DNA of 64,000 bases from an uncultured Bacteroidaceae bacterium (lineage in GTDB: Bacteria; Bacteroidota; Bacteroidia; Bacteroidales; Bacteroidaceae). Of this stretch, positions 9,246 through 17,897 are shown one piece after another (the stretch's first letter is position 1; each line of letters begins with the position of its first letter). The notes beneath the pieces were generated by a model. That model had not been told where the DNA came from and ran no database searches. It saw only the letters and a list, made by a program, of their open reading frames with translations. The stretch covers positions 1 to 64,000 of the forward strand of contig CALUIR010000003.1 in the NCBI GenBank assembly GCA_944320785.1, given 5' to 3'. The position numbers and the translations under genes are program-made.

Positions 9246-9306
9246 ACGATTACTAATCGTAAGGCAATACGATTACTAATCGTACACGATGACGATTACT
9301 AATCGT
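9246..9306 (+). repeat. Array A: three 15-bp palindromes at 23-bp period
   Basis: ACGATTACTAATCGT occurs three times without change at 9246-9260, 9269-9283 and 9292-9306. The starts are exactly 23 bases apart, and the spacers are AAGGCAAT and ACACGATG. The unit is a palindrome with one unpaired central base. It lies 63 bases beyond the uxaB terminator and about 315 bases before pckA. The same array recurs at 24481 and 49214. The 3' flank GCAGGGAATTCTTC resembles that of the array at 49214. Function unknown; a protein-binding array or a dispersed intergenic repeat are the obvious options. Confidence 0.95.
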
Positions 9307-9621
9307 GCAGGGAATTCTTCTGTAGGGATGTGCCGGATGTTCCTGTATTTTGTCCGCATATTTGGGGCGGCCGCATCCATTCTCCGGGAGATTCTTGTCT
9401 TTCGGGCGGGATGCAGCCCGCCGCCCTCCTCCATCTGCCGGCGGAACCTGCGGGCGGCATGCGATTGTTAAACGAAATATAAAAGGAACGTGTATTAAGG
9501 AAAAATTTCTTTAATAGGCAGGTTCTTTCCGAAGAATGTATTATTTTTGCACCCGATTTACAAGGCAAAGTAAATAGCAAATAGAGATAACAACAGGTAT
9601 TAGACTAAAAATCAAGTAAAA
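9307..9621 (+). other. pckA upstream region, possible -7 element
   Basis: No gene is seen. A TATTTTTG match to the -7 element lies at 9542-9549, but the expected -33 TTTG at 19-base spacing is absent, so the promoter call is weak. The leader from there to the pckA ATG would be about 65-70 bases. The stretch 9360-9470 is GC-rich with short self-complementary GGGC/GCCC pieces but no convincing hairpin. Confidence 0.4.
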
Positions 9622-11229
9622 ATGGCAAATTTAGATTTGAGCAAGTACGGGATTACCGATGTGAAGGAGATTCTTCACAACCCGTCTTATGAAGTGTTGT
9701 TCGCTGAAGAAACGAAAGACGGCTTGGAGGGGTATGAGAAAGGCCAGGTGACAGAATTGGACGCCGTGAACGTGATGACCGGCATTTACACGGGCCGTTC
9801 GCCGAAAGACAAATTCTTTGTGTACAATGAAGCAAGCAGGGACACCGTATGGTGGACTTCCGATGAATATAAGAACGACAACAAGCCTTGCTCGGAAGAA
9901 GCATGGGCTGACCTGAAGGCAAAAGCCGTGAAGCAACTGAGTGGCAAACGCCTCTTTGTGATGGACACGTTCTGCGGCGCAAACCCTGCGACTCGCCTGA
10001 AAGTGCGCTTCATCATGGAGGTGGCATGGCAGGCCCACTTCGTGAAGAACATGTTCATCCGTCCCACGGAGGAAGAACTGGCCAACTACGGCGAGCCGGA
10101 CTTCGTTTCCTTCAATGCGGCCAAGGCAAAGGTGGACAATTACAAGGAACTGGGGCTGAACTCTGAGACAGCCACGGTGTTCAACCTGAAGACCAACGAA
10201 CAGGTCATCCTGAACACTTGGTACGGCGGCGAGATGAAGAAGGGCATTTTCTCCATCATGAACTACCTGAACCCGCTCCGTGGCATTGCTTCCATGCACT
10301 GCTCTGCCAACACCAACATGGAAGGAACGGACACGGCCATCTTCTTCGGCTTGTCCGGCACGGGAAAGACCACATTGTCCACCGACCCGAAACGCCTGCT
10401 GATTGGCGACGACGAGCATGGATGGGACGATGAGGGCGTGTTCAACTACGAAGGCGGCTGCTACGCCAAGGTCATCAACCTCGACAAAGAGAGCGAGCCG
10501 GACATTTACAATGCCATCAAGCGTGACGCTTTGCTGGAGAACGTCACGGTGGATGCCAACGGCAAGATTGACTTTGCCGACAAGAGCGTGACGGAGAACA
10601 CCCGCGTGTCTTACCCGATTTATCACATCAACAATATTGTGAAGCCGGTTTCCAAAGGCCCTCACGCGCATCAGGTCATCTTCTTGTCTGCGGACGCTTT
10701 CGGCGTGCTTCCCCCGGTGTCTATCTTGGACAGCGAGCAAGCGAAATACTACTTCCTGTCCGGTTTCACGGCGAAACTGGCCGGCACGGAGCGCGGCATC
10801 ACGGAGCCGACCCCGACATTCTCGGCTTGCTTCGGCGCAGCCTTCCTGAGCCTGCATCCGACGAAATATGCCGAAGAACTGGTGAAGAAGATGGAACGTG
10901 TGGGCGCGAAGGCGTATTTGGTGAATACAGGCTGGAACGGCACCGGCAAGCGCATCTCCATCCGCGATACGCGCGGCATCATCGATGCCATCCTGGACGG
11001 CTCCATCGACAAGGCGCCGACGAAGGTCATCCCGTATTTCAACTTTGTGGTTCCCACAGAATTGCCGGGTGTTGACCCGAAGATCCTGGATCCTCGCGAC
11101 ACGTATGCCGATGCAGCCCAATGGGAAGAAAAGGCAAAAGACTTGGCCGGCCGTTTCATCAAGAACTTTGCGAAGTTCGAAGGCAACGAGGCAGGCAAGG
11201 CTTTGGTGGCTGCCGGTCCTAAATTGTAA
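9622..11229 (+). CDS. pckA: Phosphoenolpyruvate carboxykinase (ATP)
   Basis: A 535-residue ATP-type PEP carboxykinase that interconverts oxaloacetate plus ATP with PEP, CO2 and ADP. In Bacteroidales this usually runs toward oxaloacetate during CO2-fixing succinate fermentation. Seen: substrate loop TGRSPKDKF, the kinase-1a P-loop [11 protein letters not shown] near residues 243-253, the metal-binding [14 protein letters not shown] segment, and a TENTRVSYP segment. The length is typical. Codon use is strongly C-ending, as expected for a highly expressed central enzyme. It has its own terminator downstream, so it is monocistronic. Confidence 0.97.
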   Translation: MANLDLSKYGITDVKEILHNPSYEVLFAEETKDGLEGYEKGQVTELDAVNVMTGIYTGRSPKDKFFVYNEASRDTVWWTSDEYKNDNKPCSEEAWADLKAKAVKQLSGKRLFVMDTFCGANPATRLKVRFIMEVAWQAHFVKNMFIRPTEEELANYGEPDFVSFNAAKAKVDNYKELGLNSETATVFNLKTNEQVILNTWYGGEMKKGIFSIMNYLNPLRGIASMHCSANTNMEGTDTAIFFGLSGTGKTTLSTDPKRLLIGDDEHGWDDEGVFNYEGGCYAKVINLDKESEPDIYNAIKRDALLENVTVDANGKIDFADKSVTENTRVSYPIYHINNIVKPVSKGPHAHQVIFLSADAFGVLPPVSILDSEQAKYYFLSGFTAKLAGTERGITEPTPTFSACFGAAFLSLHPTKYAEELVKKMERVGAKAYLVNTGWNGTGKRISIRDTRGIIDAILDGSIDKAPTKVIPYFNFVVPTELPGVDPKILDPRDTYADAAQWEEKAKDLAGRFIKNFAKFEGNEAGKALVAAGPKL

Positions 11230-11256
11230 AAATCAGGCAGTCATAAATCAGACTCG

Positions 11257-11292
11257 AAGGAGGGCTTCCCGTGAGGGAGGCCCTCCTTTTTT
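11257..11292 (+). terminator. Rho-independent terminator after pckA
   Basis: Arms AAGGAGGGCTTCCC and GGGAGGCCCTCCTT (one G-T pair) around a GTGA tetraloop, followed by T's to 11292. Confidence 0.9.
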
Positions 11293-11615
11293 GTGCCTTC
11301 TCCGTTCGGAAGTACATTGCTTTTGGAGGGAACAGGGGCATCCCTTTCCCGCGTGAGGGGGCGGTGGAAGGCGAGATGGCTTTGGGGCGCAATCAAAATG
11401 CAAGCAAACAAAAATGAAGTATTTTATTTTGTTTTTTGCTTCCGAAACGCTTTCAGGAATGTCTTTTTAACATAGAAATGCGGGATTATCGTAAAAACGC
11501 CCCAAAATAAGTGAGATTGCACTTTTAGAATGCTTATAAATATGAGTTTATTATTTATTTTTGTCCTGCCCTATAAAAAATATCAAATTTATGGTTTCTT
11601 TTCCGTAAATTTATC

Positions 11616-11623
11616 TATCTTTG
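11616..11623 (+). promoter_or_regulatory. Probable -7 element of the susC locus
   Basis: TATCTTTG fits TAnnTTTG. The -33 position at 19-base spacing reads GGTT rather than TTTG, so an activator may be required. If used, the transcript would start near 11630 and carry a leader of about 335 bases before susC. The stretch 11293-11615 upstream is AT-rich and shows no gene. Confidence 0.5.
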
Positions 11624-11636
11624 CCCGGTATCAAAA

Positions 11637-11900
11637 TGTAAAGTGAATAAATTCCTTGCTTTACAGGATGGCTGAAAGGCGGGATGGCGCTGTTGGAAGC
11701 GGGCATCCGGCTTTAGGAATAGGGCGTTTAAAGAGAGTGTAATCGATATTCTTGTAAAAATTGTATTTGTATGGAAAATTTAACCTTGACCTCAAAACCT
11801 GTTCCCATCGGGGAATCTGATGTTTCTAAAATTGTCTCAGCAGCTTGCACCGTCAAAGGGGATGATGCGCGAAAACAGTTTGGCGGAACTGTGCGCCCCT
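11637..11900 (+). other. Possible structured leader RNA upstream of susC
   Basis: Three stems can be drawn by eye. TGTAAAG (11637-11643) pairs with CTTTACA (11659-11665). TTCCC (11802-11806) pairs with GGGAA (11811-11815) around ATCG. The third is a stacked stem in which AGGG (11857-11860), GCGC (11867-11870) and ACAGTT (11875-11880) pair with AACTGT, GCGC and CCCT (11887-11900), leaving unpaired GATGAT and GAAA on the 5' side only. I do not recognise a known riboswitch. It overlaps a 44-codon frame. Confidence 0.4.
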
Positions 11901-11905
11901 GTTGA
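11771..11905 (+). CDS. Possible 44-residue leader peptide before susC
   Basis: ATG at 11771 opens 44 codons to TGA at 11903-11905, ending 59 bases before the susC start. The product is soluble and slightly basic, begins MENLTLTSKPVPIGES and ends TVRPC, with two Cys. It has no signal peptide or recognisable motif and no clear Shine-Dalgarno sequence, which is common in this phylum. Part of it coincides with a strong predicted RNA stem, so the frame may be incidental. If translated, it could act as a leader peptide coupled to susC expression. Confidence 0.3.
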   Translation: MENLTLTSKPVPIGESDVSKIVSAACTVKGDDARKQFGGTVRPC

Positions 11906-11964
11906 CAGTTGCCCTCGTGTGATTAATTAACAAAAACTCATTTAAAATAAATCAAGAGCATAAT

Positions 11965-14900
11965 ATGAAGAATTGTTTATGTGCGTTCTTGCTGTTCTTC
12001 TTTGTCTCGGCTGTGGCCCATGCCCAAGAGATGAAGGTGAGCGGCATGGTGACTTCTGCGGAAGACGGCCAGCCGGTGATTGGCGCCACGGTCACGGTAA
12101 AAGGGAATACGGCCATCGGAACGGTGACCGACATAGATGGTAATTTCCAGTTGATGGTTCCTGCCGGGACCGACAAGATTGTCGTTTCTTATGTGGGAAT
12201 GAAAAGCCAGGAACTGACCCCTTCCACCCGTAGCATGAATATAGAATTGCAAAGTGACACGGAAGTGCTGGACGAAGTGGTGGTGACCGGCATGCAACGT
12301 CAAGATAAACGGCTTTTTACAGGTGCTACTACGCAGGTAGATGCTGACAAGGCGTTGATTGGCGGCATGACGGATATCAGCCGTTCGTTGGAAGGGCGTT
12401 CTGCCGGTGTGTCCGTGCAAAACGTTTCAGGAACTTTCGGTACGGCGCCGAAGATTCGTGTGCGTGGTGCTACTTCTATATATGGTGCCTCCAAGCCGTT
12501 GTGGGTGGTGGATGGCGTGATTATGGAAGATGCCGTGGAGATAGATGCCGATGCCTTGTCTTCAGGTGATGCCACCACGTTGATTAGTTCGGCCATTGCT
12601 GGTTTGAACTCCGATGACATTGAAAGTTTCCAGATATTGAAGGACGGTTCCGCTACTTCTATTTATGGCGCACGTGCCATGGCGGGTGTGATTGTCGTGA
12701 CGACGAAGAAGGGTAAGGCAGGTACCAGCCGCATCAGTTATACCGGCGAGTTCACCACGCGCATGAAGCCGCGTTACTCTGATTTCAACATCATGAACTC
12801 ACAAGACCAGATGTCTGTTTATCAGGAATTGAAAGAGAAAGGCTTCTTGAATATGGCGGAACTTTCCAATGCCAGCATCAGCGGTGTTTATGGCAAGATG
12901 TACGACATGATTAACAACAGCACATTGCTCAACACGGAAGCGGCGCGCAACGCTTATCTGCGTAAGGCGGAATACCGCAATACGGATTGGTTCGATGAAT
13001 TGTTCAGCAATGCGATGATGCACAACCATTCAGTCAGCATTTCTTCGGGTACAGACAAGTCTTCTTTCTATGCTTCCCTGAGCGCGATGGTCGATCCGGG
13101 ATGGACGAAGTCAAGCAGTGTAAACCGTTACACGGCGAACATCAACACTTCATATAATCTGTCCAAGCATTTGACATTCAACATGCTGGCCAATGCTTCT
13201 TACCGTAAGCAGAAAGCCCCCGGCACATTGGCGCAGGATACCGACCCGGTGACCGGCGAGGTGAAGCGCGACTTTGACATCAACCCGTATTCATATGCCA
13301 TCAACACGTCGCGCACGTTGGATGCCAATGAATATTACAAGCGGAATTATGCGCCGTTCAACATCTTCAACGAGTTGGAGAACAATTATATGGATTTGAA
13401 TGTAATCGACATGAAGTATCAGGCCGAGTTGCGCTACAAGCCCATCACAAAGGTGGAACTTTCTGCTTTGGGTGCCGTGCGCTACCAATCCAACTCCATC
13501 CAACACAACATCAAGGACAATTCCAACCAAGCGATGGCTTACCGCGCCATGGACAACTCCACCATCCGCGATGCCAACCCTTTCCTTTACCAAGACCCGG
13601 ACAACTTGTATGCGTTGCCGATAACCGTGTTGCCGAATGGCGGTATCTATGAGCGTACCAACTATGACATGTTGTCCACGGACTTCCGTGCAACGGCTGC
13701 TTACAATGACGTGTATAACGACATTCATATCTTGAACCTCTTTGGCGGTATGGAAATCAACGCCACCGACCGTTCGCAAGACTGGTTCCGTGGCTGGGGC
13801 ATGCAGTACGATTTGGGTGAGACTCCTTCGTATGCATACGAAGTGTTCAAGAAAGGTGCAGAGGAAAACACCGATTATTACACTCTTTCGCACACCCGTT
13901 ACCGCAATGCCGCGTTCTTTGCAAACGGCACGTATTCTTATAACGGCATTTATACCATCAGTGGGACCATCCGCTACGAAGGTTCCAATAAATTGGGCAA
14001 GACGCGTTCCGCGCGTTGGTTGCCTACATGGAACATTTCCGGTGCATGGAACGCGCACGAGGAAGAATTCTTCGATGTGTTCCGTCCCGTGCTGTCCCAC
14101 TTCACGGCAAAAGCTTCTTATAGCTTGACGGCCGACCGCGGTCCTGCCGATGTATCGAACGCAGAGATGATTATCGTGCCGACCAATTTGTGGCGTCCGT
14201 CTGCCAGCCTGACGGAAACGGCTTTGGCCATTTATTCAAATGCCAACGAGGATTTGACGTATGAGAAAAAGAAAGAATTCAATTTGGGCTTTGAAATGGG
14301 ATTCATTGACAACCGCATCAACTTCACGTTGGACTGGTATCGCCGCAACAACTACGACTTGATTGGCTACATCAATACGCCGGGTTACGGAGGTGAAATC
14401 ACGAAGATGGGCAACGTGGCCAACATGAAATCTAAAGGTGTGGAAATCTCTTTGTCCACGCAGAACATCAAGACAAAGGACTTCTCTTGGACCACTGACT
14501 TCATCTATTCGCACACGCACAATGTGGTGACCCGTTTGGACAACACCTCGCGTGCCATCGACCGTGTGTCGGGCGTGGGTCTCCCGATGGAAGGCTACCC
14601 GGTTCGCGGTATCTTCTCCTATGATTTCCGGGGATTGAATGAAGAAGGTCTGCCGACATTCGTCAATGAAACAAATGGAACGCTGACGGTCAGCGACATC
14701 AACTTCCAGTCTTACGATGCCGACTATTTGGTGTATTCCGGCAATGCCGACCCGACGGACGTGGGGTCTTTCGGTAATACCTTCACGTATAAAGGTTTCC
14801 GTCTGAATGTCTTTATCACGTATTCGTTCGGAAACGTGGTGCGCATGCAGGATGCTTTTGATGAGGAATATTCGGATTTCGATGCGATGCCGCGTGAATT

Positions 14901-15267
14901 CAAGAACCGTTGGATGGTGCCGGGCGATGAAGATGTCACCAACATCCCAGTCATTGCTTCCCAACGCCAGGTGCGCGATGACACCAACTTGCGCTATGCA
15001 TACAGTGCTTACAACTATTCGGACGAGCGTATTGCGAAGGGCAATTTCATCCGTATGAAGGAAATCTCTTTAGGCTATGATTTCCCGAAAGCATGGGCTT
15101 CCAAGCTGGGATTGAATGCTCTTTCCTTGAAAGCGCAGGGAACGAACCTGTTCCTTATCTATGCTGACAAGAAACTGAACGGCCAAGACCCTGAATTCTT
15201 CAATGCAGGCGGTGTGGCTGTTCCGGTTCCGCGCCAGTTCACGTTTACTTTGCGTTTCAGTTTATAA
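11965..15267 (+). CDS. susC: SusC/RagA-family TonB-linked outer-membrane transporter
   Basis: An 1100-residue outer-membrane receptor. Signal peptide residues 1-20 (cleavage after AHA), then a carboxypeptidase-regulatory-like domain (about 24-105) with GTVTDIDGNFQL. A TonB-box-like DEVVVTG follows near 105-112, then a plug domain (about 115-235, with KIRVRGATSIYG and SIYGARAMAGVIVVTTKKG), and a barrel ending FTFTLRFSL. It works with the SusD lipoprotein whose start codon overlaps the susC stop by one base. The SusC/SusD pair binds an oligomeric ligand at the surface and imports it using TonB energy. No glycoside hydrolase is nearby; the linked zinc metallopeptidase suggests a peptide, protein or metal-complex ligand rather than a glycan (inference). 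Confidence 0.95.
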   Translation: MKNCLCAFLLFFFVSAVAHAQEMKVSGMVTSAEDGQPVIGATVTVKGNTAIGTVTDIDGNFQLMVPAGTDKIVVSYVGMKSQELTPSTRSMNIELQSDTEVLDEVVVTGMQRQDKRLFTGATTQVDADKALIGGMTDISRSLEGRSAGVSVQNVSGTFGTAPKIRVRGATSIYGASKPLWVVDGVIMEDAVEIDADALSSGDATTLISSAIAGLNSDDIESFQILKDGSATSIYGARAMAGVIVVTTKKGKAGTSRISYTGEFTTRMKPRYSDFNIMNSQDQMSVYQELKEKGFLNMAELSNASISGVYGKMYDMINNSTLLNTEAARNAYLRKAEYRNTDWFDELFSNAMMHNHSVSISSGTDKSSFYASLSAMVDPGWTKSSSVNRYTANINTSYNLSKHLTFNMLANASYRKQKAPGTLAQDTDPVTGEVKRDFDINPYSYAINTSRTLDANEYYKRNYAPFNIFNELENNYMDLNVIDMKYQAELRYKPITKVELSALGAVRYQSNSIQHNIKDNSNQAMAYRAMDNSTIRDANPFLYQDPDNLYALPITVLPNGGIYERTNYDMLSTDFRATAAYNDVYNDIHILNLFGGMEINATDRSQDWFRGWGMQYDLGETPSYAYEVFKKGAEENTDYYTLSHTRYRNAAFFANGTYSYNGIYTISGTIRYEGSNKLGKTRSARWLPTWNISGAWNAHEEEFFDVFRPVLSHFTAKASYSLTADRGPADVSNAEMIIVPTNLWRPSASLTETALAIYSNANEDLTYEKKKEFNLGFEMGFIDNRINFTLDWYRRNNYDLIGYINTPGYGGEITKMGNVANMKSKGVEISLSTQNIKTKDFSWTTDFIYSHTHNVVTRLDNTSRAIDRVSGVGLPMEGYPVRGIFSYDFRGLNEEGLPTFVNETNGTLTVSDINFQSYDADYLVYSGNADPTDVGSFGNTFTYKGFRLNVFITYSFGNVVRMQDAFDEEYSDFDAMPREFKNRWMVPGDEDVTNIPVIASQRQVRDDTNLRYAYSAYNYSDERIAKGNFIRMKEISLGYDFPKAWASKLGLNALSLKAQGTNLFLIYADKKLNGQDPEFFNAGGVAVPVPRQFTFTLRFSL

Positions 15268-16907
15268 TGATTAGAATGTTTATGGATATGAAGATAAAAA
15301 ATAGAATATTGCCGGTTGTTTTGGGAATCTTCTTGCTTGTTCCCGCTTCTTGCGATGACTTTTTGAGCGTGACCACGGACAACCGTACGGAAATCGACAC
15401 GGAGGCGAAGGTGGAGTCTCTGTTGAAAAGTGCTTATTTGGATTGGACGTACAGCATCTTAGCCGAGTTGTCCTCCGACAATGTGGACGATTTCGGTGAG
15501 AACAATCCATACACCGACCGTTTTTATGACCAAGTGGCCACGTGGGAGAATGAATTGGACCGTGACAACGACGGGCCTTATTTTGCTTGGAACGGTTATT
15601 GGTCGGCTATTTCCACGGCCAACGCGGCTTTGGCAGCCATCGATGAATTGGGCGGCGGGCAGGAATTGGACAAATACAAGGCGGAAGCATTGCTTTGCCG
15701 GGCTTATGCTCATTTCATGTTGGCCAACTTGTTCTGCCTGCCTTACAGTGCTGGTGGCGACCCTGCCAACAAGTTGGGCTTGCCTTACATGACAGCCAAT
15801 GAAACCACATTGAATCCCGACCACGAGCGCGGAACGTTGAAGGAACTTTACGATAACATTGCGGCCGACATTGAAGCGGCGCTTCCCTTGATTGACGATT
15901 CTTATCTGGATGTGCCGAAATACCACTTCAACCGCAATGCAGCCTATGCTTTTGCCAGCCGTTTCTATTTGTATTACTATCGTGGCGATGCAGAGGATGG
16001 GCAGGCGCGTTTGAACAAAGTGATTAAATATGCCAATGTGGTGTTGGGCAGCAATCCGGCAGGCATGTTGCGCGACTGGGCTTTCTTTGCCGATTTGGGT
16101 TCGCCCGACCCGGATGTGTATGGCAACCAATACATCAGTGCCGAAGAAAATGCCAACCTGATGCTGCAAACCTCTGTTTCTGCTGCCTACTATGTGTGGG
16201 GCGGTTGGGGCATGTGTTGCCGCTTCAACCATGGATCCGCTTTGGCTGAGGAAACGGTAATGTCTGATGGTCCTTGGGGCAATACTTACAACTTGGCTTA
16301 TTTCACGTTTGGCATCTACGAGGCCACGAATGTGAACAAGGTGGTGCAGTTCAAGTATCCTGAAATGTGGGAATATACCGACCCGGTGGCACAAACGGGT
16401 TATCCGCGTTCGGTGTATCCGGCATTCACATCAGAGGATGTGTTGTTCAACCGTGCCGAAGCCTATGCTTTGCTGGGCGGTGCAGCCAATTATGCCAAAG
16501 CGGTGGAAGATTTGAATGCTTGGGCGGCTGCTTATATGAATACGGCAGATAAGTCTTTTACTTCTTTGACGGTTGCGAATGTCGAAAGCTTTTATAAGAA
16601 TTTAAATTATTACACACCGGAAACTCCAACGGTAAAGAAAGAACTTCATCCGGATTTCACTTTGGTGGATCAGACACAGGAAAGTATCATTCATGGCATT
16701 TTGCAGGCTCGCCGCATCACGTTCCTCCACGAAGGCATGCGGTGGTTCGATGTGAAGCGTTGGGGCATTGATGTCTATCGCCGCGTGTTGGGGCGCGATG
16801 CATCTACCGTCCTGTCCTATGAGAAATTGGGCTATGATGACTTGCGGCGTGCGCTCCAGTTGCCTTCCGAAGTGGTTGCGGCCGGTGCAGAGGCAAATCC
16901 GAGATAA
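15267..16907 (+). CDS. susD: SusD/RagB-family nutrient-binding outer-membrane lipoprotein
   Basis: A 546-residue surface lipoprotein, the lid partner of SusC. Lipobox VPASC puts the lipidated Cys near residue 29. After it comes the usual acidic DDFLSVTTD sequence and a TPR-like helical fold with AEALLCRAYAHFMLANLF. The C-terminal RagB/SusD domain includes VLFNRAEAYALLGG and the segment RRITFLHEGMRWFDVKRWG. The first ATG (15267) overlaps the susC stop; ATGs at 15276, 15282 and 15288 are alternatives that keep the signal peptide. Trp- and Tyr-rich stretches (for example YYVWGGWGMCC) may form the ligand site. Ligand unknown. Confidence 0.94.
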   Translation: MIRMFMDMKIKNRILPVVLGIFLLVPASCDDFLSVTTDNRTEIDTEAKVESLLKSAYLDWTYSILAELSSDNVDDFGENNPYTDRFYDQVATWENELDRDNDGPYFAWNGYWSAISTANAALAAIDELGGGQELDKYKAEALLCRAYAHFMLANLFCLPYSAGGDPANKLGLPYMTANETTLNPDHERGTLKELYDNIAADIEAALPLIDDSYLDVPKYHFNRNAAYAFASRFYLYYYRGDAEDGQARLNKVIKYANVVLGSNPAGMLRDWAFFADLGSPDPDVYGNQYISAEENANLMLQTSVSAAYYVWGGWGMCCRFNHGSALAEETVMSDGPWGNTYNLAYFTFGIYEATNVNKVVQFKYPEMWEYTDPVAQTGYPRSVYPAFTSEDVLFNRAEAYALLGGAANYAKAVEDLNAWAAAYMNTADKSFTSLTVANVESFYKNLNYYTPETPTVKKELHPDFTLVDQTQESIIHGILQARRITFLHEGMRWFDVKRWGIDVYRRVLGRDASTVLSYEKLGYDDLRRALQLPSEVVAAGAEANPR

Positions 16908-16945
16908 ATGAAGATATAAGTGAAACCAATTAATAGCGATAGCTT

Positions 16946-17869
16946 ATGAAACTGAAATATATATATTATGCCGCTTGCTTGGCAGGCGCAATGGCATTTG
17001 CTTCGTGCAGCGATGATGACATTGACCATAGCGTCAGTGTGATTATCGACAGCGGCCGCGTGGAGAACGATTTCGACCGTTGGTTGTATCATGAATTGGT
17101 GTTGCCTTACAACATCGAGGTGAAATACCGTTACGAGGACATTGAGTCGGACATGGACTATCAGTTGGTGCCGGCTGATTACCAGAAGTCCATACAACTG
17201 ACGCATCTGATGAAGTTCCTTTGCCTGGAGGCGTATGATGAGATTACGGGTTCCAAGGATTTCATGCGTTCCTATTTCCCAAAGATGATTGTGATGACAG
17301 GCTCGGCGGCTTGGCAGAACAACGGTTCCAAGGTATTAGGACAAGCGGAAGGCGGGCGCAAAATCACGTTGTTCGAGGTGAATGAAATGGATCCGACGAA
17401 TATTGCCCTCCTGACGGAGCAATACTTTCATACTATTCATCATGAGTTTGCGCACATCCTGCATCAGACGATTCCCTATGATCCATCGTTCGACCAGATT
17501 TCGGGTTCCATGTACCGGGGCGATAATTGCTTTGATTATTACACGACAGATGCACGCGCTCAGCAGGATGGTTTCATCACCCGTTATTCTGCCACGGAAG
17601 GTGCAGAAGATTTTGTGGAAATCATCTCCATGTACGTCACCAATACGCCGGAATACTGGGACAACGTGATGGCCACTGCCGGTGATGGCGCCAAGATTAT
17701 CGAGCAGAAATTCAACATCGTGTACAACTACATGAACGATACGTGGAACATTGATTTGAACACGTTGCGCGACATCGTGCAACGCCGTTCGGTGGAGGCT
17801 GTGGACTTGGATGTGGACGATTTGACGATTCCTTCGGATGAAAAGCCGGAAGAAATCCCTTTGAGTTAA
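16946..17869 (+). CDS. Zinc-metallopeptidase lipoprotein of a SusCD locus
   Basis: A 307-residue lipoprotein (signal peptide with AFASC lipobox, Cys near residue 25). The zinc site is seen as HHEFAHILHQ, an HExxH motif near residues 168-172, and downstream Glu/Asp-rich TEGAEDFVEIISMY may supply the third ligand. It matches the Bacteroidota family of putative zinc-binding metallopeptidases found next to SusC/SusD genes and described as import-associated zinc metallohydrolases. It lies 38 bases after susD and 28 before the DUF4302 gene, in one operon. Likely cell-surface or periplasmic; it may trim the imported ligand. Activity is inferred from the motif. Confidence 0.85.
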   Translation: MKLKYIYYAACLAGAMAFASCSDDDIDHSVSVIIDSGRVENDFDRWLYHELVLPYNIEVKYRYEDIESDMDYQLVPADYQKSIQLTHLMKFLCLEAYDEITGSKDFMRSYFPKMIVMTGSAAWQNNGSKVLGQAEGGRKITLFEVNEMDPTNIALLTEQYFHTIHHEFAHILHQTIPYDPSFDQISGSMYRGDNCFDYYTTDARAQQDGFITRYSATEGAEDFVEIISMYVTNTPEYWDNVMATAGDGAKIIEQKFNIVYNYMNDTWNIDLNTLRDIVQRRSVEAVDLDVDDLTIPSDEKPEEIPLS

Positions 17870-17897
17870 TGGATAAACGTTAAAAGGAAATTGGATT

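Noticed and set aside
9246..9306. CRISPR array
   Set aside because: The repeats are 15 bases and self-complementary, spacers are 8 bases and partly alike, each array has only three units, and no cas genes are in the window.
9631..11121. Long open frame antisense to pckA
   Set aside because: It mirrors a highly expressed, C-ending-codon gene; the frame is a by-product of codon bias, with no start signal and His/Arg/Val-rich, non-protein-like composition.
11630..11964. Known riboswitch (for example cobalamin or TPP) upstream of susC
   Set aside because: No conserved core box of those classes could be found; only generic stems are visible.
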